Part shown: positions 12,950 through 25,001 of the stretch, piece by piece
How positions within the stretch are numbered: the stretch's first letter is position 1
Layout of the letters: every line of letters starts with the position of its first letter
DNA from: Ctenosaura bakeri
Lineage: Eukaryota; Chordata; Lepidosauria; Squamata; Iguanidae
Assembly (NCBI GenBank): GCA_948474755.1
Contig: CAOLHI010001280.1
Coordinates: 62,001-126,000 of the forward strand
Reading direction: 5' to 3'
DNA: 64,000 nucleotides
The notes under the pieces: generated by a model
Seen by the model: the letters and a program-made list of their open reading frames with translations, nothing else
Database searches by the model: none
What the model was told of the DNA's origin: nothing
Program-made: the position numbers and the translations under genes

Positions 12950-13614
12950 ATGCAATTCTCCCTCCACATTCACAGATTTGACATTCACAAATTTGATTAT
13001 TCGTGAGCATGCATGCCTCTCCTCATTCTCTTCTTCCTATTTCCATACATTTTGCCCCAGTGCAAAGAACTCACACAGAGGCAAAATGGAAGGGAATGCA
13101 GGGGGGAAAGCCTGCACAAACCTTCCTTTCTCCCCTCTGGAGTTCCCTCCTTTCTTTCCCATGCAAAATGGACAGGAAAGCGGGGTAAGGGAAAGCTCAT
13201 GCACACCTTCCTTTCCAGAGCTTCCCTCTTCCATTCCCATGCAAAAGGGAAGGGAAAGGGGGGTGGGGGAAAGTTCATGTAAGCCTTCCTTTCCTTGCTC
13301 CAGAGCTCCCCCTGCCATTTCTATGCATTTTGCCCTGGCACAGAGAACTCGTGCTGAGGCAAAATAGGAAAGGAATGGGGGAGGATGGCTTGCACGAGTT
13401 CTCAGCGCCAGGGTAAAATGTATAGGAATTGCAGGAAGAGCTCCAGAAGGGAAAAGGAAGGCTGGTGTGAGCCTTCTCCCACCCATCCTCATTCTCTTCC
13501 CTTTTGCATGGGAATGGAAGAGGGGAGCCCTCGAAGGCAATGGGAGGGGAGCGAGGGGGGAGTTATTGGGAGTTATTCTGTGCCCTGAACCCTCAAGAAA
13601 GTGGAAGGACAGCT
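12950..13614. mobile_element. Tigger-like element with repeated interior modules
   Basis: The left edge (near 12957, CTCCCTCCACATTCACAGAT then TTTGATTATTCGTGAGC) matches the inverted right end of the 9891-10283 element. The right edge (near 13570-13614, GTGCCCTGAACCCTC then AAGTGGAAGGACAG) matches that element's inverted left end. The interior, about 13030-13480, is different: it contains several copies of a GCAAAATGGAAGGGAATG-like module and of a CATTTTGCCC...AGAGAACTC module, in both orientations. This stop-poor, pyrimidine- or purine-rich interior explains the many overlapping open frames here, none of which looks like a gene. Confidence 0.6.
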
Positions 13615-14014
13615 ATATTCCATACATCTTTAGATGGGTTCATGTACATCTGTTCAGGGTACTTTCTTTGGATAGGGGACAGAATGCACTTCCTGTTCCA
13701 CAAGTGTCTTATATGCACTGCTACTAATCCACAAATAAAGCAATATTATGCTCACAATTCTTTACAATATCTAACCTGATATCTGCAAGACATTAATAAT
13801 GTTGAGCTGAGACTGAGTGCAGTCAGCGACTAGGACGTACTACCCAGTCTGGCTGTACCAAAACTAATAAAAGCAGAAAATATGACTAATCTGGTATGAT
13901 GATGGATGCAACCATTTTATTATGTAACCACAGTAAATTTTGTCACAATCCCTAGAAACACTGAAGATAGTAACTACAGCAATGAACATAAAAATACAAG
14001 AAAAGCCATCACTA

Positions 14015-14215
14015 CCAGAGCCCTATCCAGCATTGTGCTTCCACAGTGGGCGATAATATGCCTGAGGGAAGCCCACAAGCAGAACAGGAGTGAAATAGCA
14101 TCCAGTGATTTGATCCAGCTACTTAACAGCATCATCTTGTTCATGTTCCCCCAGCAACTGGTATTGAGAGGCATGCTGTCTTTCATTCTGGAGGTGTTCG
14201 AGGCATGAAATAGGC
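14015..14215 (+). repeat. Unclassified interspersed repeat, copy 1
   Basis: The segment shares a run of words with 41093-41340: TGTGCTTCCACAGTGG or the equivalent, AAGCCCACAAGCAG, CCCCCAGCAACTGGTATT, and a GAGGCATGCTG...GGAGG stretch. Two diverged copies in the same order show that this is a dispersed repeat. I remember similar sequence as common in reptile genomes but cannot name the family. Confidence 0.5.
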
Positions 14216-15029
14216 CCACTGGAGTACAACTGATACTTCAAGTGTGACTCCAGGCAGAACCGGAATGCTGGGCTTTAGGCAAGAAAGGCAAAGCAACTTA
14301 ATTCAAAACAGATGTTGGAGAAACTTGGGCTGGAATCTTGTTAATGCACAAGCTTGGTGGTTGTGTCTTTTCCAGGGTTGTACAGCAGTGGCAAATAAAG
14401 GGAGGACGATGGGGAAACACTCTGCTAACTCCAAGCAATTTACTCTTCCATTGCCTTTTGTTTATTCATAGCCAGTACACTTGTGATCCTTTTTTCAAGC
14501 ATAGTTAAGCTGGTGGAGCGTATCAACAGAACTCCCATCACAGTGTGCCAAGACTAATTTATGTACAACTACTGTCTCACAACTGTCATTCAAACCCAAT
14601 TTAACACATTCATGGGACTCAGGTACATACATTCAGACAGGTGAAGACAGCAACAAAGAAACAAACAAAAATCATTCTAGTATGTCAAATAATAATAATA
14701 AAAAAATCTAGCACATACAGGAGGTACATTCTAGCCAAGCCTGCCCTTGCTCTGCTTGCTGCTCCTCCACATCATTTTTATCTTAGGAGAGCATTCCAAT
14801 CCAAATATGTGATATCCCTATCTGCAATCTGAAGTGGTATACAATAGGAATTCAGCACTTCCTTCTGTTACATAAGTCTTTAATTGCTTGCCAGAAGAGG
14901 GAACCTGCTTGCCCAACTACTAAAGCTGAATGCATTTCTGCTTTATCTCTCATAGTTGCTGCAGAAAAGCAGTGGGATGCACACTGTACCTCTATAATGA
15001 AAATTATGCATATGCTATCCATTTTTATG

Positions 15030-15290
15030 AGCGCCAGTGTGGTACAGTGGTTAGACTGCTGGACTACAACTCTAGAGACCAGGGTTCAAATTCTTACTCA
15101 GCCATGGGAACCCACTGGGTGACCTTGAGCAAATAACACACTTTCAACCTCAGAGGAAGGCAAAGGCAAACCCACATGAACAAATCTTGCCAAGAAACTC
15201 CCCACAATATGGTGTCCCTAAGGCATACCTAAGTCAGAAACAACCTGAAGACACACAGTAGCAGCAGCAGCAGGAACAACAACAATCATA
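15030..15290 (+). repeat. Sauria-type SINE, near full length
   Basis: It starts GCGCCAGTGTGGTACAGTGG with a pol III B box near GGTTCAAATTC. The body has CCCACTGGGTGACCTTGAGC and a GGCAAACCCACATGAACAAA region. The BovB-like tail has AAGTCAGAAACAACCTGAAG and ends in AGC/AAC microsatellite sequence. This is the best-preserved SINE in the window. Confidence 0.85.
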
Positions 15291-16814
15291 AATATTTATA
15301 GAAGATGAAAAGGTATTAAAAGAAGTATCCCCAGAAACTGGATTTCTTTCACTGCACCAGCTTCTAGGTACAGTAACTTCCAGCTTGCACCTAGATTTAA
15401 TAAGGGAGATAAAGACAGAGGCGGGATGGTTTAAGATGTGATTGGAGCGCACCGTTATGAATAAAGTGATTAAAGTAATTCTTTATGGATTGTTACTCAG
15501 GAGTCAATATAGTATGAGATTGGTCCCATAATCACAAAAATTGTTTGCCACCTTGGATTTCTATAAAGTTAATACACTCCATCTTTACAAAATCTATAAA
15601 GGTCTCTAGGAGAAACCCCTCTCTTTCCTGTCATGTCACCTACTCATTAAAACAGACACATGAAATCATACAAGACCTTTAAGGTCATCAGACCTTAAAG
15701 ACCGATAAAAAAAATAAATTAAGCAGAAAAAACGACTATTTAATTCAATACAAGTTAACAACAAATCCAGTTTACAAAGGTTACTTAATCAATATAAATT
15801 ATAAAAATATTTATAAAAAATTCTTATATAAAATAGTTAGAAAAACAATCAACAATAATGTAACACTGCTAGAAAATAAATTAAAATTCAGTAAACTGAT
15901 CCAACTTGGAAGAAAAATTCTACAGCACATGATTTTTAACCACCATACAAGTAAGTGTAACTTCATTCAGTTTTAGGGTAAAATTGGTTTGCCTTTTATT
16001 TTAAAAGTCATTCCAATCTGACAACTTCACAGTTAACTGGCTCAAAATATTCCTAACAAATCAGAAATTCACATGTTAAAGAAAAATAGATCATATTAAC
16101 TGCACTTGCATCATTACAGGTCCAGAAAGAGTACTGATTGTATGATGCAAGCAATATCAGTCTGAAATTGTAGTCAGTCTACACTGTGTTGAAGTGAGGT
16201 TGGGTGATTTATCGTGATATCTGGAATGAGCAAACAATAAATGCTTACTGGTCCAGTTCAGAAGCAATGCCTCTTGGTCTGGTGGTCAGAAGCTAAGTCC
16301 AGACTCATGCTCCCAACAATTCTCTTGAGCACAAGTTGTCTTCCTTGGTTTGATCTAGTTATTTTTTGCTGTGACACTATGGGCAAACTGCCTCCAAACC
16401 ATGGCTTCTAAATCTGTTTCAAGACATTGTTCTAAATCATTATTAGAAGCGATCCCTCATTAGGAACAACCGTGGTACATCTGCTTGGTATGTCACATGA
16501 AATCAGTTGCTTTCGATTGCCAGGGAGTATGCAGTGTCTAACCATTATTAAGCCAGTTTGAATGTAAGAGCCAAGTTCAGATGCTGAGACTGGACCGCAG
16601 ACATGTGCACATCCTTTTTCACCTTTGCATGGTTGTTTTTGCTGCGGTCCTTCCTAGTTTGTTGTAAATAATAACGAACAAGTTATATAAAAATCCTAAA
16701 ACTGTGGTTTGAGCAAATCACTATTGGTATACACAGAAAAATGACAATCACAGCTTAAATATTCCTCCCCCGCTTGTGGTTTGGAATTTTGCTATGCTGC
16801 AAAAGAAGACAGGA

Positions 16815-17028
16815 GAGACAACATAGTGTAGTGGTTTGACTGTTGTACAAGGACTCTGGAAACCCCTCTGGATAATCTTGGGCAAGTCATACTCTCTCAG
16901 CCTCAGGGGAAAGCAGTGGCAAAACCCCTCTGAAAAAATCTTGCCAAGAAAATCCTATGACGGGTTCACCTTAGGGTCACCATAAGTTAGAAATGGCTTG
17001 AAGGCACACCACTAACCACAACAAAACT
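16815..17028 (+). repeat. Sauria-type SINE
   Basis: The head near CATAGTGTAGTGGTTTGACT is followed by the body (GGGCAAGTCATACTCTCTCA, TCTTGCCAAGAAAATCCTAT) and the tail (CACCATAAGTTAGAAATGGC then TTGAAGGCACAC). The head has lost about 30 bp around the B box compared with the 15030 copy. Confidence 0.8.
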
Positions 17029-17029
17029 G

Positions 17030-19690
17030 GACATGTACAAGAAAATCTGACCATAGGGATAGAGCAGAGGAATGAGAGGAAAGGATACATAAACCTAAGC
17101 TCATTACATCCTAGTGAATGAGTATGCTTGTTTAATATTCCATTAATACAACACAAACTTTCAAGATCTGTTTTCCATCATGCAATGTATTAGTCATCCA
17201 TATGCAAGTGAAAAGAGAAGACAGACCACATTATTTAAAGGATTATATCAGTTAGAAATCCAAATCCACATTGCAGTTTTGTAACCAAAGCTTAATGCCA
17301 TTACACCACAGGAAAGTTGACTACCGGTATTCATCTCATAGAAGTGGGGCAAAAGGAGCGAAGAGGGAACAACAATGAAGTATTGTCTGGTCTCAGAGGA
17401 AGAAAGCAAATTAAAAGGAAAAGGTCTTTGGAGGACAAGGAAGATGCTCAATTTTGTCAAGAGAAAAATGTTGCCACATTATGTCAATTATCTCTTGCAG
17501 AATCAAGCCATAACATGCTGGTTAAAGTCAAATTTAACCAAACATATAGATTTAATAAGCTTTAATTAAGATTTTATATACTAAGAGTTATTTTCACAAT
17601 CTTTATAAACTACTGAGACACACAAGACTGAATGAGCACACATTTTGTATTTTAATGCCAAGTGTCTGTTAAAAAAGATAATACTTTTTATCTTTCAGTG
17701 CATTCAGACTCACAGAAATATCAACGTAATATGTTAAAGACAAGTATTTTATGCCAAAAATAGGTTATATAATATGCCTTACAACTGTAATTTACAATCG
17801 ACATCTTCCTCTTCCTGTTAATTACAGTTTATCTTCATTTTCCAGGAGTGACATACTGCAGACTAGAAAAGTGTTATAACACGGAAGAAAAGTTAGTCAG
17901 TATATTTACTGACATCAGTATATTTACCAGCTGTGACTACTACTTTTCCAAACCTATGTTCTGATGCCAGACTATACATTAAAGATCTGGACAAAAGAAT
18001 TGGACAAGAGTTTCTTAAATACTGAGTACAGTTTGCAAATGGAAAAAGAGGAGACATAAAATGAAAGCAGCATATAAAATGAAAGCAATGCAACCTACTG
18101 CTGCACTGAAATCTCACCATTCCTTATTTGGCCTTAACACAGCCAAATGAAAGGTCTGACAAATTGTCTGTGCTGAATGTTCCCATGGCCTTCACTGATA
18201 TTCAATCAAAGAATAAATGAAATAGGTAGTTTAGGGCAATTTTTAGGTCATTGTTCATTAGTTCTCCTACAAAAGAGCAAACTATCAGAGAAACACAGCT
18301 AGTGAACATGACAATCAATGTTACGGTTTCACTCAAGGCAACTACAGGGTAGCCTCCAACAACTGCTTCGGATTCAAATACTGTGTTTTCAGGACTCAAG
18401 GGCTTAGCTGATTCACAATTCAAAGCACGTAGATTTTTTTTAGAAGGCTTATTCAGCATTACAAACTTGTGTTTCTACTGTTTTAAACATTTGCTAAATT
18501 GGTATGAACACCTTCCATTTAGGCTCAGTTTCAAAACCAGGAGAGCTCACAGTTCTTTAATAATAGCCTGCTTTACGACTCATAAACTTTTTGAATAATT
18601 TGCCTTATGAAACTACCCAGGGTTATATCAGTTCCTAGTTCCTCTACATCAGAAGAAAAATATTCTAGTATTTTCTTTATTCAACCTCTATCAGGAAACA
18701 CTATATGATATTTTACATAAACACAACTAAATATTTGCCTCTATTCTCATTTGGTCAATTAAACAGCATTTTGAACAGTCTGTTTGGGTTGGTATTTTGT
18801 GCCCCCCCCTTTTTTTTTGGCTCTTCCTTGGCTACATCCAGAGAACATACATATATTTTTTGTTAGCATCCCTGCCCTTTTAAATGTTCCCAATGCTTTT
18901 ACATTCCATATGGAACAGCAAAGAGCCAATGCTCCTAATTCCAATGGAGGTGGTGCACAAAATGTCTGATAAATTGTGCTCAGTGTTTTTCTGCATTTCA
19001 CTAAGCCCAACACCCTTCCTCCAAGGAGGAGACTTCAGCCTTTCACATTTTCACTTAGTGAGACATCTGGCAGATAAAAAGTATCTTTGAGGTAGTTCTG
19101 GTTGAGATTATTGTCAGTATCATTATCAATTTCTAGCCTCTTGTTTCATTCTTACTTGGTCAACCTACTGTAGATTACATGCCCTCTGAACAGGGACTAC
19201 TGCCTCGTTTCTATGCTTTTTTGGTATCCAGAACAGCACTGGTATCTAGAAAGGAAAAGTATATGAAAGATTATATCCTGGGCAGAGGGAACAAAGATAA
19301 GATGTACAGTGAACTATATGTTATACAATCTGTTATTTATAGAATAGCTGAGTCTTTCTTAAATTAAATGATATGAAATTTCATAATACAGCATATCATG
19401 ATAAATGAACTAGGAAAATTTATCACTGTGTGTCTGATTTGTATAGGAAGGCTTGGGATTCTTGAGGCCTTGCACAACAGGATGACAAGAAAGAATAAAA
19501 AAAAGACTTTATCATGGCTGCTTAGCTGTTTGAGTGAGAGAGCCACATACGCAGAACTGCAGGAAGAAATGAAGAATGCCAGCAATTAAGTGGAAAATAA
19601 GTAGAGTCACTAGATGTGTTTCTGCTCATATGCTCAGGTGCAAAAAGGAAGTCTGAAGCTACACAATGCATATAACAGGAATATGAAATA
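17030..19690. other. Intronic sequence, nothing recognised
   Basis: This is A+T-rich intron. Only short open frames occur, including one on each strand at about 18759-19013 around a C/T-rich run. None has a recognisable domain. Confidence 0.5.
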
Positions 19691-19699
19691 TCCAATATG

Positions 19700-20904
19700 A
19701 AAAAAACTGAGAAGCAATGCCACTCTGTAGAGAATGGAGCAAGGGGAGAGGAATAACTGCAGAGATGGAGGTAGAAGGATCCATAAATGTCTGCTGCAAT
19801 ATATGTGCAATGTTTGTCTTCTTGCCAGAAAACATCACCAGCTACATCTGCAACAAGTGCAAACTGGGAGCAATCTTGGAAGAGAAGGTCAGTTTACTAC
19901 AGCTATGTATTGTGTCTCTTCAGTGCATCAGAGAACAGGAAGAGTTCCTTGATAGAACACAGGGAGAATTTATCATACAAAACCAATAGGAAGAAACAAC
20001 CATGGAAAATGAAGGGTCTTTCCGCACTGCACTGTTATAGCGTTATTATTCAACTTTCAACATCCTATGAAATCTTGGGGTTTACAGTTTAGAAAAGGGC
20101 ATTTAGAATTCTCAGCCAGAGAGCTATTTAGTCTCAGTAAACTACGAACCCCAGGATTCCACAGGAGGTTGAAAGTGGAATAATAGCACCATAACAGTGT
20201 AGTGAGGAAAGGCCCGAAGAGACCTGTAACAGTAAGAAAATACCATGGAGGAAAGTCACTGTTAGGATCAGACCATACAGAAGAGATTCAGAACCTCTCC
20301 AACTAAACAACTGCTTCCTGCATCATCAGGAGGAGAGCAGCAGTGAAGACACTCAAACAGGAAACTAGCAACAAGGGATACAGCAAGCCAAGGAAGGAGT
20401 CAAGGTAACCATCAACCTTAACAAGAAGAAAAGAAAGATGCTGGAATTTGGGCACTTGTTGTTCAGGGTATAGAGCCATCTGTGTGCCAGCCTGACAACT
20501 GAGAAGTGTGCTGTCTTCCTGGAACACACAACCAGGATATCACCAACAACTTGATAAAACTCATCAAGAACACAGATCAGTACCCTTTTCTCCTTATTCA
20601 TGTCTTAGTACAGGAACATAAATATGTCTTTAATGGGCATAAGAGGAACCTCATGAGATGACTCTCATGATTGAAATATAACAATTGAAGAGTATAATCT
20701 AGTTTCTATCCTAGGGCCATTACTCTGCAACATTTTTATCAATGACTTAGATAATGAGATGGAAAGAATGGTCTCGTCAAGTTTGCAGATGACACAAAAC
20801 TGGGAAGTGCAACTAATATATTGGAAGATAGGAACAGAATTCAAAAGGACCTAGGAAAACTTGAAAATTGAGCAGAAATTAATAAAATGAAATTCAAAGT
20901 GACA
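19700..20904 (+). mobile_element. Old CR1 LINE, 5' and middle part
   Basis: About 19770-19990 encodes a CR1 ORF1-like segment with paired cysteines (C-C-N-I-C...Y-I-C-N-K-C-K-L) and the following LEEKV...IREQEEF region. More ORF1-like sequence follows to about 20610. From about 20640 there is a fragment of endonuclease, and then RT with the words [14 protein letters not shown] and FADDTKLGS in broken frames. It is interrupted by a palindromic MITE (20014-20215). The copy continues at 22680-23395 on the other side of a younger CR1. Frames are heavily broken. Confidence 0.7.
20014..20215. mobile_element. Palindromic MITE inside old CR1
   Basis: The left arm GGGTCTTTCCGCACTGCACT, continuing through CAACTTTCAAC, is complementary to the right arm GTTGAAAGTGG...ACAGTGTAGTGAGGAAAGGCCC. 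An inner pair, CTTGGGGTTTACAGTTT against AAACTACGAACCCCAGG, extends the hairpin to most of the 202 bp. The terminal sequence resembles nonautonomous hAT elements of reptiles. No clear 8-bp target duplication is visible. Confidence 0.6.
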
Positions 20905-21786
20905 AACTTTAAATATGTCCGCAGCAAAAGGAAAAAGAAGGAGATGATAGGGTCGCTGCACAGAGAAGATGGCGAATTACTCACAGGGGGAAGAGAAAAG
21001 GCAGAACTACTTAACACCTTCTTTGCCTCAGTTTTTTCCCAGAGGGATACAAGCACTCACCCTGGTGGTTGGGGAGCAGGGGAGGAAGCAGGGGAAGTGA
21101 GGCACATAATAGGTAGAGAGGTGGTACAGGAATACCTGGCCACACTGGATGAATTCAAGTCTCCAGGGCCAGATGAATTGCACCCTAGGATATTACAAGA
21201 GCTGACAGAGATCATTTCGGAACCGCTTGCTATAATCTTTGAGAAATCTCGGAGGACAGGAGAAGTTCCAGCAGACTGGAAGAGAGCAAATGTTGTCCCC
21301 ATCTTCAAGAAGGGGAAAAAAGAGGACCCAAATAATTATCGCCCAGTCAGCCTGACGTCAGTACCCGGAAAGATCCTGGAGCAGATCATTAAGCAGTCAG
21401 TTTCTAATCCCTTAGAAAGCAATGCGGTAATCACAAGAAGTCAACACGGATTTCTCAAAAATAAGTCATGCCAGACTAATCTTGTCTCTTTTTATGATAG
21501 AGTTACTAGCTTGATAGATGAAAGGAATGCTGTGGATGTAGCATATCTTGATTTCAGTAAGGCCTTTGACAAAGTTCCCCATGACATTCTTGCAATGAAG
21601 CTGGTAAAATGTGGGCTGGACAGGGCTACTGTTAGTTGGATTTGTAATTGGTTGACCGACCAAACCCAAAGGGTGATCACGAATGGCAGCTTTTCATCCT
21701 GGAGAGAAGTGACTAGCGGGGTGCCACAGGGTTCTGTCCTGGGCCCAGTGCTGTTCAATATTTTTATCAACGACTTGGATGAATGA
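20887..21786 (+). pseudogene. CR1 reverse transcriptase, first part
   Basis: This 299-codon frame holds RT motifs 0 to B: the [10 protein letters not shown] region, [36 protein letters not shown], the catalytic motif [17 protein letters not shown], and [20 protein letters not shown]. It stops at a TGA in DLDE-stop-IEG. Reading continues in the same frame at 21787, so this is a nonsense change and not a frameshift. The first residues belong to the older CR1 or the junction. RT of this family primes on nicked genomic DNA and copies LINE RNA. Confidence 0.85.
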
Positions 21787-22679
21787 ATAGAAGGCATGCT
21801 CATCAAATTTGCAGATGACACCAAATTGGGAGGGGTTGCTAATACGCCAGAGGACAGGATCAAAATTCAAAATGACCTGGATAGATTGGAGAGCTGGGCC
21901 AGGGCTAACAAAATGAAATTCAACAGAGAGAAGTGTAAGGTCCTACACTTAGGCAGAAAAAATGGAATACAGAAATACAGGATGGGGGACACATGGCTGG
22001 ATAGCAGTACGTGTGAAAGGGATCTAGGAGTCTTCATAGACCACAAGCTGAGCATGAGTCAGCAGTGTGATGCAGCAGCCAAGAAAGCCAATGCAATTCT
22101 CAGCTGCATCAATAGGAATATGGTGTCTAGATCGAGGGAGGTACTGGTACCACTCTACTCTGCTTTGGTTAGACCTCATCTTGAATACTGTGTCCAGTTC
22201 TGTGGACCCCAATTCAAGAAGGACATGGTCAAGCTGAAACAAGTCCAGAGGAGGGCAACCAAAATGGTGAGAAGCCTGGAAGCCATGCCCTATGAGGATA
22301 GACTTAGAGAGCTGGGTATGTTTAGTCTGCAGAAGAGAAGGTTAAGAGGGGACATGATAGCCATGTTTAAATATCTGAAGGGATGCCATGTAGAGGAAGG
22401 AGAGGGCTTGTTTTCTGTTGCTCCAGAAACCAGGACAAGGAGCAATAGATTCAAGCTGCAGGAAAGGAGATTCCACCTAAACCTTCCTGACAGTCAGGGC
22501 TGTCCGGCAGTGGAATATGCTGCCTCGGGGGCGGGGGTAGTGGAGTCTCCTTCCTTGGAGGTTTTTAAGCAGAGGCTAGATGGCCATCTGTCAGGAGTGC
22601 TTTGAGGGTGCTCCTGAATGGCAGGAGGTTGGACTGGATGGCCCGTGTGGTCTCTTCCAACTCTACATTTCTATGATAA
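20905..22679 (+). mobile_element. Younger CR1 LINE nested in the old CR1
   Basis: This 5'-truncated CR1 copy runs from just before the RT ([17 protein letters not shown]) to the CR1 3' end (GGTTGGACTGGATGGCC...TCCAACTCTACATTTCTATG) with the usual short terminal repeat. It interrupts the older copy, which resumes directly after it with AAATTCTACACTTAGG. One in-frame stop, and a small rearrangement near 22480, break the RT frame. Confidence 0.85.
21787..22605 (+). pseudogene. CR1 reverse transcriptase, second part
   Basis: This continues the preceding frame after the stop codon. It has the catalytic FADDTKLGG box, then ANKMKFNREKCKVLHLG, the YRMGDTWLDSS and CERDLGVFID segments, the thumb-like region HLEYCVQFC, and the CR1 C-terminal TRTRSNRFKLQERRFHLN. 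Near 22480-22520 the reading differs from the 62,1xx copy because of a compensated pair of indels. It ends LEVFKQRLDGHLSGVL. Confidence 0.85.
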
Positions 22680-23395
22680 ACGCAAAATTCTACACTTAGG
22701 TCACCAAAATCAAATGCAGAAGTACAGGATGGGGAATACATACGTTAGCAGTACTATGTGCAAAAAGAACCTTAGGATTATTGTTGATCATAAGTTGAAC
22801 ATGAGCCATATGTGTAACGCTCCAGCAAAAAAGGAGAACACTATTTTAGACTACATTAATATAAGCACAGTTTCCAAGTTGAAGGACTATATTCTGCACT
22901 GGTCAGGCTTCCTCTAGAGTACTGTGTTCAGTTCTGGGTACCTCATTTTAAGAAGGATATAGACAAGTGAGAGCAGGTTCAGAGAAGGGCAGTAAGGATG
23001 GTAAATGGTATGGAGAACAAAACATGTGAGTAAAGGTTGAAGGAGCAGGGCATATTCAGCCTGCTGCAGAGAAGACTGAGAGGTGCACTCTTAAAAATAC
23101 CTCAAAGCCTGTCACAGACAGGAGGGGTTAGGCCTGTTCTCTACTTTCCCAGTGGCAGGACCACCAATAATGGTTTGAGGCTATAATTTTGACATCAGAA
23201 AGAACTTAGTAAGTGCGGTTTGGCAATGGTATCAATTTGCTAGACAGGTGAAGTGGGTCTCCTCTGGATGTCTTCAAAAAGAGGCTGGACAGCAACCTGC
23301 TGGGGATGGTTTAGCTGGAAATCCTGCAATCAATAGGATATTGGAATAGACAGTCCATGAGGGCCTTCCAGTTCTATCATTCTATTCTGTGACTC
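22680..23395 (+). mobile_element. Old CR1 LINE, 3' part
   Basis: This resumes the older CR1 after the nested copy: KILHLGHQNQMQKYRMGNTY, then the region matching DLGIIVDHKLNMS. It continues through degraded thumb sequence to the CR1 3' end GGGCCTTCCAGTTCTATCAT followed by TCTATTCTGTGA. It is much more diverged than the nested copy. Confidence 0.75.
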
Positions 23396-23559
23396 TAAAC
23401 ATGAATCCAGGAAAGTTGGAAACCATAAAATAAGAAATGGAATGCACTGACACAGCCATACTTGGTGTGAATAAACTAAAGTGGGAAACAGGACATTTTC
23501 AGTCGGATAATTGCACAGCATTTCATTTAGAGAATGAAAATCTAAGAAGAAAGAAGGTG

Positions 23560-24250
23560 GGATTAATAATTAAGTGAGATATCAGAGAGTATAATGCAGC
23601 GCTGACCAAATAACATCAGTAAGATATTAAGTAAACCTACCAATATAACCTTAATCTAAGTTTATGCTCCAACTACAAAGACAGAAGAGGAAAAAACTGA
23701 AAGACTCTATGCTGGCATTCCGGAGGGAACGGATCAACAGGCAACTGAAATGCAAAAGTAAGAAGCAAAAGAGCAGCTATGAAGGAACCAGATAACACAG
23801 ATCCTTAAGTGTAAAAATATATTGTTGGATACAAATACCAAGGTCATCCATGTCAGCGGATTTCTGATTTCTGTGTAGGTTTGTGAAAGCCAGACAGTGA
23901 AGAAAGCTGACAGGAAGAAAATTAAGGCATTAGAAATGTAGTGCTGGAGGGAACAAATAAATTGTGGACTTTCCTAGAAGCCAAAATGACTGAGGCTATT
24001 GCACTTTGGAGATATCATGAAATGGCATGAATCATTAAGGGAAAAAATGACAATACTTTGCGGTTTCAGACAGTAGGGAAAGAATAAGGCCACAGGTGGA
24101 TAGACTGTCACTGAATCAAGGAAACCATAGCCCTGAGTTTGAAAGACCTTAGTAAGACTGTTAAGGACAAGATGTCTTGGAGGTCTCTGTCTCATTTATA
24201 GCACCAGCCTAAGTTGAAGAGAAGTTGACAGCAATTAACAACAGAGTGAA
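23560..24250 (+). mobile_element. Degraded BovB (RTE) LINE
   Basis: About 23640-23700 encodes an apurinic-endonuclease-like NITLI-stop-VYAPTTKTEEE segment. About 23800-23960 matches the BovB RT C-terminus (CES-TVKKADRKKIKALEM-CWRE). The following sequence contains the HRWID...KDLSKTVKDKMSWRSLSH region seen at the end of BovB. A large internal deletion separates endonuclease and RT. Its presence fits the BovB-type tails of the SINEs. Confidence 0.6.
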
Positions 24251-25001
24251 AAAAATGCACATACAGTAAAGAACAATGATTAAAAAAAGTTTGCACCACC
24301 ATGCTGAGCATCTCTGTGCATATCAAATGATAACAATATGAATTAAATTCATTTAAATTCAAAGTTATAACACAATAACATGTTAACAAAATCTATGAGA
24401 GTGAATAGTTCTGTATGGCACTGTATGTGAGTACTAGGGCAGGAAATTACTTCACTCCTCCTAATTTTAAAAAAGTTAAGAGTGGCACTGCCAGGCCTAA
24501 ACAGGCCCTGAGCTCCCAAGCATCATTAATATCTACATTGCCTCAGTCCTTCTTTCATTTCCTTTAAAACCCTTAATGGATTGTCAGGTTGCCACCTCCA
24601 GCAGTGGAACCAGCTTCCCCCCTCAACATGCACGAACTGTTTAACTAGGAAGAAGAAAATGATAAAAAAAATTCAATTTAATTCCTAGTATACTTTCAAA
24701 TTATCCATCTCCAAAGAAAATAATTGCTTTTCCCTTCCTCCATTTATGACCTTCCCCTTCACTTCCTACTTTTTACCACAGTGTCATCCTCCTACTGTAA
24801 CCCTCTCAAAAATTTACTGTCTGTCATACTGGAATGGAATTTCCAGCATGCTATTAATTTTGCTTTGTTATTAATTTTCGCTGCCACCATCCACTGAATT
24901 TTGAATAACTGAACAGCACAGTGGGACGCTGCTCAGTAACTGGCAATCCTAAGCTTAAGGATCTTCCCTCCCCCCCTTCTGGATGAGGAAGTTTTATCTA
25001 G

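Noticed and set aside
13037..13540. Overlapping open frames up to 167 codons on both strands
   Set aside because: They lie within the repeated interior of a Tigger-like element, are open in several frames at once because of purine/pyrimidine-rich composition, and show no domain.
15030..15110. tRNA-like A/B box sequence considered as a tRNA gene
   Set aside because: It is the head of a Sauria SINE with body and BovB-like tail; no cloverleaf or CCA end, and repeated elsewhere in the window.
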